From: Balneolaceae bacterium
Lineage (GTDB): Bacteria; Bacteroidota; Rhodothermia; Balneolales; Balneolaceae
NCBI GenBank assembly: GCA_007129085.1
Contig: SKWF01000326.1
Location: forward strand, 1-11,298
Direction of reading: 5' to 3'
DNA length: 11,298 nucleotides
Shown here: piece by piece, positions 1-4,730 of the stretch
Layout: each line of letters starts with the position of its first letter
Position numbering within the stretch: the stretch's first letter is position 1
The notes under the pieces: model-generated
Seen by the model: the letters and a program-made list of their open reading frames with translations, nothing else
Told to the model about the DNA's origin: nothing
Database searches by the model: none
Made by a program: the position numbers and the translations under genes

Positions 1-38
1 ATCCCCGACAGCATTATTACGATCCCTATAAATTTCAT
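1..38 (-). CDS. 5' end of an unidentified leftward gene (partial, leaves window)
   Basis: On the minus strand an ATG at 38-36 opens a frame that stays open to the window edge and begins MKFIGIVIMLSG, which reads like the start of a signal peptide or membrane anchor (one Lys, then a hydrophobic run). A GGAG Shine-Dalgarno core lies at 47-44, five bases before the ATG. That is better than most starts in this window. Only 12 codons are visible, so no family can be named. It lies about 140 bp downstream of mnmE on the same strand. The call rests on the start signal plus hydrophobic N-terminus and could be chance. Confidence 0.45.
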   Translation of the reverse strand, partial: MKFIGIVIMLSG

Positions 39-178
39 AATCTCTCCATTGTTTTAAATTGACTTCTCTCTCTTCTCAAATCTACTACCAAAAAATTAAT
101 TGTCATAATCAGTTATCGGATACGGGTTATAGAACCTGTAATTTTCCGGTTAGGATAATGGAAAAAGCTGAAGACACA

Positions 179-1555
179 TCACTTCCCAATACAAAACCGC
201 GAAAAGATCGAATCGAGCACATCTTCATTCGTAATCTCCCCGGTGATGGTGCCGAGATCTTTCAGCGCTGCCCGCAGATCTATGGAAAGAAAATCGCCCG
301 TCATGCCCTGATCCAACGCGTTGATGGCACTCCGCACATTTTCGCGGGCTTTCTGCAGTCCGTCTCGGTGGCGTGATGACGTTACCAGGATGCTCGACGT
401 GTCGTAATCTTTCTGCTCCAGCGCCCGGTCTTTCATCTTCTTTTTCAGGTCGTCGATGTTGGTATCATTCACAGCCGAAATTTTCAGATCGTAGCTGATC
501 CGCTCCTCCCGAGCCTCCTCTTGCAGATCCAGCTTAGTTCCGATCAATAAAAACGGCGTTTCGTCGGCCCGTTTCTGGAACCCGGCTATCTCTTCTCTCT
601 CCTCATTGTCAAACGGCAGTGAAAGGTCTTTCAGGTACACCACCAGATCCGCCTCTTCAAACGCTTTTTGCGATCGCTTGACTCCTTCCGCCTCAATCAC
701 ATCTTCCGTATCTCGCAATCCGGCGGTATCTATCAGCGTAAACAGCAGCCCGTCGTAGCTCCAATCGGCATCGATCGTGTCGCGGGTGGTGCCGGCAATT
801 TCGGTAACAATCGCCCGCTCACTTCCCACCAACGTATTTAAAAGCGTGGATTTTCCGGCATTCGGCCGGCCGATAAATACCGTTTTCACTCCATCTTTTA
901 CCAAGCGCCCGGTTTCGTAGGTATCGAGCAGGCGGCCGATCTCCTCATCCAGGTCACTGAGTAACTTATGAAGCTGCTCCTTGTTGGCAAACTCCACATC
1001 CTCCTCGATAAAATCGAGCTCCAGCTCCACCATGGCGGTGGCATCAATAATCTGCTGACGAAACTGCTTGATGTGCTCCCCCAAACGCCCCTCGAGCTGC
1101 TGATGCGCGGCATCTACCGCCTTAATGCTTTTGGCATGAATCAGATCGGCCACCGCTTCGGCCTGATCCAGATCCAGCTTGCCGTTCAGAAATGCCCGCT
1201 GGGTAAACTCTCCCGGCTCGGCCGACCGCACGCCCTGCTCCAAAATGGTCTCCAGCACCGCCTGAGTTACCAGCACACCACCGTGACACGATATCTCCAC
1301 GGTATCCTCTCCGGTATACGACTTCGGAGACCTGAAGACCGTCGCCAGCACTTCATCCACTACACGCCCGTCTTTTTTGATGATCTTCCCAAAATGGACC
1401 GTGTGCGAATCCACCCCGGCGAGATCTTTGCCCTTAAAACAGCCGTTCACTTTTTCGAACGCTCCCTTCCCGGATACACGAATAACGGCAATTCCACCCT
1501 CTCCAACGGGAGTGGCAATAGCGGCGATGGGTGGTTGTTGGTTGATTTGTGACAT
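179..1555 (-). CDS. mnmE: tRNA uridine-5-carboxymethylaminomethyl(34) synthesis GTPase MnmE
   Basis: MnmE (TrmE), with MnmG, installs the carboxymethylaminomethyl group on the wobble uridine of certain tRNAs in the cytoplasm, using a tetrahydrofolate one-carbon donor and GTP hydrolysis. The 458-residue protein has the normal length and layout. An N-terminal tetrahydrofolate-binding domain spans about residues 1-120. A helical domain surrounds a GTPase core with G1 GRPNAGKS (229-236), G2 TTRDT (256-260), G3 DTAG (276-279), G4 TKLD (340-343) and G5 SA (360-361). The family-diagnostic C-terminus FCIGK carries the conserved Cys455. G4 has Thr where most members have Asn (NKxD); Rho-type GTPases also use TKLD, so guanine specificity is probably kept. 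The ATG is the natural family start but has no clear Shine-Dalgarno. pdxH lies 121 bp upstream on the same strand, so co-transcription is possible but not shown. Confidence 0.97.
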   Translation of the reverse strand: MSQINQQPPIAAIATPVGEGGIAVIRVSGKGAFEKVNGCFKGKDLAGVDSHTVHFGKIIKKDGRVVDEVLATVFRSPKSYTGEDTVEISCHGGVLVTQAVLETILEQGVRSAEPGEFTQRAFLNGKLDLDQAEAVADLIHAKSIKAVDAAHQQLEGRLGEHIKQFRQQIIDATAMVELELDFIEEDVEFANKEQLHKLLSDLDEEIGRLLDTYETGRLVKDGVKTVFIGRPNAGKSTLLNTLVGSERAIVTEIAGTTRDTIDADWSYDGLLFTLIDTAGLRDTEDVIEAEGVKRSQKAFEEADLVVYLKDLSLPFDNEEREEIAGFQKRADETPFLLIGTKLDLQEEAREERISYDLKISAVNDTNIDDLKKKMKDRALEQKDYDTSSILVTSSRHRDGLQKARENVRSAINALDQGMTGDFLSIDLRAALKDLGTITGEITNEDVLDSIFSRFCIGK

Positions 1556-1595
1556 TAAAGTACTTGCTAAATAATTATCTCAGCCGGTTGAAAAG

Positions 1596-1609
1596 CTGTT
1601 TACAAACAG
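1596..1609. repeat. 14-bp near-perfect palindrome between pdxH and mnmE
   Basis: CTGTTT and AAACAG are perfect inverted arms around two bases. They sit in the 121-bp gap between the pdxH stop and the mnmE start. Read leftward, the hairpin is followed by CTTTTC, so it could be a weak terminator of pdxH. Its AT-rich stem and tiny loop fit an operator equally well. No function can be assigned from one copy. Confidence 0.3.
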
Positions 1610-1676
1610 ATCAAAATAAGGATTCAATAGCCAAATCAGAATCAAAACGAACGGCTTCATTTCATTCATCAAAAGA

Positions 1677-2381
1677 TTACGGCGACAACCTGGAAATCTC
1701 CCAACTACCATCCGATTTTTGATAGCACAGACGGTCATGCAACCGATTCAGCCGACCCTGCCAGAATTCAATCCGGTTCGGTTTCACGCAAAATCCTCCC
1801 CAATTCGGCGGACGCGGTATATTCCCATCTTTAAATCTCTTTTCCATCACTCGGAGCTTTTCCTCCAGTTCCTCGCGAGACGAAACTTTCTCGCTCTGTG
1901 ATGACGCCCGGGCGCTCAGCCGGCTTGATTCAGGACGCTTGGCAAAATATTCATCTGATTGCACTTCAGAAACCTTCTCTGCCCGGCCCTCAATATGGAC
2001 CTGCCTCATCAACTCAGGCCAATAAAACGTAATCGACACATCCGGATTTTGCTCTATCTGTTTCCCTTTTCGGCTGTCGTAATTGGTATAAAACACGAAC
2101 CCGTTTTCATCATACCCTTTCAGCAAAACCGTTCGGCTTGATGGGCGCCCGGCCTGACCTGCAGTTGCCAATATCATCGCGTTCGGATCTGTCTTCACCT
2201 TTTCAACGGCTTCATCAAACCAGACAGAAAACTGTTCAACAGGATCTTTACACAGATGTTTTTCTAAAAAAGGCTGTCCGGCATACTCCCGGCGCAGCAT
2301 CTCCACAGCCTGATGTGCAGCCGCCTGAGGTTTTGAAATTTCATCTTTGGAAGGGAGCCACCGCTTAAAAAATCTGAACAT
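1677..2381 (-). CDS. pdxH: pyridoxamine/pyridoxine 5'-phosphate oxidase PdxH
   Basis: PdxH is an FMN-dependent cytoplasmic oxidase that makes pyridoxal 5'-phosphate from the pyridoxine or pyridoxamine phosphate form, in vitamin B6 synthesis and salvage. Nearly every family motif is present in the 234 residues: FMN contacts in SSRTVLLKG (R83, K88), FYTNYDSRKG (Y98-T99, R104-K105) and RQV (Q127); substrate contacts around YFAKRPESS (Y145, R149, S153); the SSQSE segment (160-164); and C-terminal WGGF, EFWQGR and RLHDR (R213, H215, R217) ending in RLSP. These roles are transferred from the E. coli enzyme by motif alignment. Residues 1-27 form a basic, poorly conserved leader before LRREY, similar in extent to the E. 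coli N-terminus, so the ATG at 2381 is accepted. It is divergent from the small membrane protein across 120-130 bp and lies upstream of mnmE on the same strand. Confidence 0.97.
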   Translation of the reverse strand: MFRFFKRWLPSKDEISKPQAAAHQAVEMLRREYAGQPFLEKHLCKDPVEQFSVWFDEAVEKVKTDPNAMILATAGQAGRPSSRTVLLKGYDENGFVFYTNYDSRKGKQIEQNPDVSITFYWPELMRQVHIEGRAEKVSEVQSDEYFAKRPESSRLSARASSQSEKVSSREELEEKLRVMEKRFKDGNIPRPPNWGGFCVKPNRIEFWQGRLNRLHDRLCYQKSDGSWEISRLSP

Positions 2382-2510
2382 TTATATCTGATTTATTTGG
2401 CTGTAAATATCACGCTTCATCAACCCGAACACACCTAATCGATGCAATAGAATAAATGTAACTAATATTCACGGAAACAAATTCTGAGGAATGGAATATA
2501 TGTGGCTATT

Positions 2511-2750
2511 ATGGAAACACTCTCCGACTACTTTTACTTAAGTTCCCTCAATACGCCGGCTGATTACATGGCTTTTGGCGCATTGATCATGTTAATCGTG
2601 TGGTTTGTATCCATCTTTTACTATCCACTGAGGATAAAAGAAAAATCCGTTTACTATTTCTACTTGGCCCTCATCCTGTTCAGCCTCGCCGTTTTAAACG
2701 GATGGAATGATTTGGACGTTATTTTAAAATCCTTTTGGGAATCGTTGTAG
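2511..2750 (+). CDS. small two-helix membrane protein, unknown function
   Basis: From the ATG at 2511 this encodes 79 residues with two clear hydrophobic segments, MAFGALIMLIVWFVSIFYY and YYFYLALILFSLAVLNGW. They are joined by a short basic loop (PLRIKEKS), and the C-terminal tail is DLDVILKSFWESL. The basic loop suggests both termini face outside the cytoplasm, by the positive-inside rule. An in-frame GTG at 2502 would add three residues and sits 11 bases after a GAGGA at 2486-2490; ATG is preferred but GTG is not excluded. I do not recognise a family. It converges with the ferredoxin gene with only six bases between the stops, and lies opposite pdxH, in a compact gene-dense stretch that makes a real gene likely. 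Confidence 0.6.
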   Translation: METLSDYFYLSSLNTPADYMAFGALIMLIVWFVSIFYYPLRIKEKSVYYFYLALILFSLAVLNGWNDLDVILKSFWESL

Positions 2751-2756
2751 AGATTA

Positions 2757-3116
2757 TCAACCTAACCGGTTCTCCGTAATAACATACTCTTCAACCGGCT
2801 CTCCACCCACCAAATGCTCCTGTATGATGCGCTCCAACACCTCTGGTGAGCAGGAGTGATACCACGTTCCCTCCGGATAGACCACCGCAATGGGCCCGCG
2901 CTTACAAATTCGCAGGCAGTTCGCTTTGGTTCTGTAAACTCCACCGGCACCATCAAGCCCCAATTCCCGCAGCCTCATCTTTAAAAACTGCCACGATCTG
3001 ATCCCAATTTCATGTTTGCAGCACTTCGGATTGGTTTGATCCGCACAGAGAAAAATGTGTCGCTTAATCTCCGGTATATGTAACTCTTCCGCCTTCTCTT
3101 TCGCTTTTTTACTCAT
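2757..3116 (-). CDS. thioredoxin-fold [2Fe-2S] ferredoxin domain protein
   Basis: The 119-residue product matches the small thioredoxin-like [2Fe-2S] ferredoxins related to the NuoE subunit of complex I. A first cysteine pair is spaced C24-x7-C32 in FLCADQTNPKCC (C33 also present), and a second pair is in NCLRIC (C67-x3-C71), followed by the typical GPIAVVYPEGTWY segment. Such proteins carry electrons for cytosolic redox enzymes; the partner here is unknown. The start chosen is the ATG at 3116 (MSKKAKEK). A longer reading into the upstream gene adds residues unlike the family. ATG and the upstream peptidase's TAA share the 8 bases ATGAGTAA, so translation is probably coupled to that gene. The N-terminus is very Lys-rich. 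Convergent with the small membrane protein. Confidence 0.88.
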   Translation of the reverse strand: MSKKAKEKAEELHIPEIKRHIFLCADQTNPKCCKHEIGIRSWQFLKMRLRELGLDGAGGVYRTKANCLRICKRGPIAVVYPEGTWYHSCSPEVLERIIQEHLVGGEPVEEYVITENRLG

Positions 3117-4086
3117 ATTCAACCACTCCTTCCGATGCCTCCACAACTTCATCCAAACGACCGTCCAACCCCTCAATCACTCCAATTATCGTCTCTACTG
3201 ATTTCACATAAAACTCCGGGTTGATGTTTTCGAACGTATCCGTGGGTGCGTGGTAATGTTCATGATCCTCCACACCAAAATAGATAAACGGCACGCCCTG
3301 TTGATGAAACGGTCCGTGATCGGACGCCATCGTCCAGTCTTGGGGCCACTCATCAGAGTCGTATCCGAACAGCACATCAATCGGTGCCTCGGCGGTAAAC
3401 TCCTCAATCAACGGCTGTAAATAAGGGTAGTGATAGGTACCAACCGCGTACAGTTCATCGTCAAAATTGGTGCTGATCATATCCATATTCACGTTCATCA
3501 CAATCTCATCGAGCGGTACCACAGGGTTCTCCACAAAATATCGTGCGCCCATCAAGCCCTTTTCTTCAGCGTCAAATGCAATAAAAATAATACTGTTTTC
3601 GGGGTGATGAACGGTGAAATAGCGTGCTGCTGCCATCAAGCCGCCGGTGCCCGAAGCGTTATCATCCGCTCCGTTAAAAATCTCACCGTCCTCATTAATC
3701 CCCAGGTGATCGTAATGCGCCGTCACCACAAGATACCGGTCCGGGTTTTCCGTCCCCTCCAGATAGCCGATCAAATTAACGGCATCGGTAAACTCCCCGT
3801 CCGGGTGATCAAAATAGTGCCGGTAATCATCACCAAAAGTCGACAGGTTCAGCGATTCAAATCGCTCTTCAATATATGCTTGTGCCAATCGATTCCCCTC
3901 CGTTCCCGTTTCGCGCCCCTCCAATTCATCAGAGGCCAGATATTCCACATCCGCCAAAAGTTGATCGGCATCTACCACAGCTTCGTCAGCCGGACTCTCT
4001 TGCAGATCGTTACAGGAAATAAATGCAATCGATAAAAGGAGTGTGAAAAAGAACGTAGTGGTCGTGGTTCGAAAAGAAGTATTCAT
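3109..4086 (-). CDS. M28 family zinc metallopeptidase, predicted lipoprotein
   Basis: This is a secreted, lipid-anchored di-zinc aminopeptidase-like enzyme of family M28. In the 325 residues from ATG 4086, a signal peptide (hydrophobic TFFFTLLLSIAFIS) ends at a lipobox cysteine, Cys25. A mature linker and the peptidase domain follow. Metal and catalytic positions by family pattern are H124 and D126 in AHYDHLG, D141 in GADDNASG, E174-E175 in FDAEEKGL (general base then ligand), D202 in NMDM and H279 in YHAPTDT. All are intact, so activity is likely. An upstream TTG at 4113 keeps the frame open, but ATG gives the proper signal peptide. The C-terminus (EASEGVVEYE) is acidic. It overlaps the ferredoxin start by 8 bp. 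The substrate is unknown; peptide scavenging outside the cytoplasm is the usual role. Confidence 0.92.
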   Translation of the reverse strand: MNTSFRTTTTTFFFTLLLSIAFISCNDLQESPADEAVVDADQLLADVEYLASDELEGRETGTEGNRLAQAYIEERFESLNLSTFGDDYRHYFDHPDGEFTDAVNLIGYLEGTENPDRYLVVTAHYDHLGINEDGEIFNGADDNASGTGGLMAAARYFTVHHPENSIIFIAFDAEEKGLMGARYFVENPVVPLDEIVMNVNMDMISTNFDDELYAVGTYHYPYLQPLIEEFTAEAPIDVLFGYDSDEWPQDWTMASDHGPFHQQGVPFIYFGVEDHEHYHAPTDTFENINPEFYVKSVETIIGVIEGLDGRLDEVVEASEGVVEYE

Positions 4087-4353
4087 GAGATCTGTTTTGA
4101 GGATAATTTCCAACTAAAATAACAAGAGGAAGGGTCGAACGGTAGAAATAATTTTATTGGTGGTATTGGTGATCGTGACCGTTGGTTTAATTCTGAACCG
4201 CATGAATAGCCGGACAGCAGCGACTCTCCCCCGGCCCCTCTCTACGCAAGCGCAGAGAGGGGAGAGCAATAATTAAGTTCCTTGATTTATCTATATTATT
4301 TCCCATTTTTGGGTTCATCAATGTAGAAGAATATTTAAAAATCGATTTCTGTA
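4087..4353. other. intergenic region upstream of the peptidase, with repeat copy A
   Basis: This 267-bp gap separates the divergent peptidase and DUF559 genes. The part next to the peptidase should hold its promoter, but I see no convincing -35/-10 or Bacteroidota-type -33/-7 pair. The middle (4142-4215) translates rightward as a strongly hydrophobic peptide without a standard start, possibly a gene remnant. Bases 4222-4262 are one copy of a palindromic repeat. The remainder, 4267-4353, is AT-rich and probably carries the DUF559 promoter. Confidence 0.6.
4222..4262 (+). repeat. palindromic repeat copy A (left boundary of DUF559 unit)
   Basis: CCCCTCTCT (4235-4243) pairs perfectly with AGAGAGGGG (4254-4262). 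Inside it, after one mismatch, CG pairs with CG around a CAAG loop. Upstream the copy begins GACTCTCCCCCGG. It matches the reverse complement of copy B at about 36 of 44 aligned positions by eye, including the loop-flanking CGCAGAGAGGGG. On RNA it would fold into a strong hairpin, but no T-run follows, so it is not a typical terminator. Confidence 0.85.
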
Positions 4354-4728
4354 ATGAGAAGCAGAAGAAAGATTATTCAACTAGCTAGAGAGTTGCGTAA
4401 AAATTCTACTCCCTCGGAAAAGCTTCTATGGAGAGAGTTAAGAAACAGGAAACTTCGTGGCATAAAATTTTTTCGTCAACATCCCCTCATTTATGAAGAA
4501 GACAGAAAAATCCTCCACTTTTTCATAGCAGACTTTTATAGCTCAGAATTAAAGCTCGTCGTTGAACTGGACGGAAAAATTCATGACTACCAAAAAGACT
4601 ACGATAGAGAAAGAGATCTAATAATCCGAAACCTCGGATTGCAAGTTCTTCGATTTAAAAATGAAGAACTTGCAAATATCGACGATCTGAAATCAAGAAT
4701 CCTAAACTTTAAAACACTATATAATTAA
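4354..4728 (+). CDS. DUF559 domain protein, Vsr/PD-(D/E)XK nuclease-like
   Basis: The 124-residue protein fits the small DUF559 family, related in fold to very-short-patch-repair (Vsr) endonucleases. Visible landmarks are a helical basic start with STPSEKLLWRELR (18-30), the strand pair GIKFFRQHPL (36-45), FIADFY with D60, VVELDGKIHD with E71 and D73, a basic helix YDRERDLIIRN, and LGLQVLRFKNEE (94-105) with R100 and N103. D60 and E71 are the likely acidic metal-binding positions; the role is inferred from the fold, and no activity is established for most members. The full family core is present, so the gene is not truncated. It is AT-rich and contained between inverted repeats. It converges on ppdK with only two bases between the two stop codons. 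The ATG at 4354 has no clear Shine-Dalgarno. Confidence 0.88.
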   Translation: MRSRRKIIQLARELRKNSTPSEKLLWRELRNRKLRGIKFFRQHPLIYEEDRKILHFFIADFYSSELKLVVELDGKIHDYQKDYDRERDLIIRNLGLQVLRFKNEELANIDDLKSRILNFKTLYN

Positions 4729-4730
4729 TT

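Noticed and set aside
968..1552. Long rightward open frame opposite mnmE (and similar frames opposite ppdK, the peptidase and the symporter)
   Set aside because: It lies fully antisense to a gene with complete family motifs, has no recognisable domain, and its composition is that of a mirrored coding strand.
2491..2541. Short upstream ATG frame overlapping the start of the small membrane protein
   Set aside because: It has only 16 codons in another frame, and the purine-rich GAGGA abuts the ATG directly with no spacing, so initiation there is unlikely.
4087..4113. Upstream TTG start for the M28 peptidase
   Set aside because: It would place extra residues ahead of a normal lipoprotein signal peptide that begins at the ATG at 4086.
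4222..4262. Repeat copy A as a Rho-independent terminator
   Set aside because: The hairpin is strong but no T-run follows on either strand, and an inverted second copy lies within coding sequence, so a repeat family explains it better.
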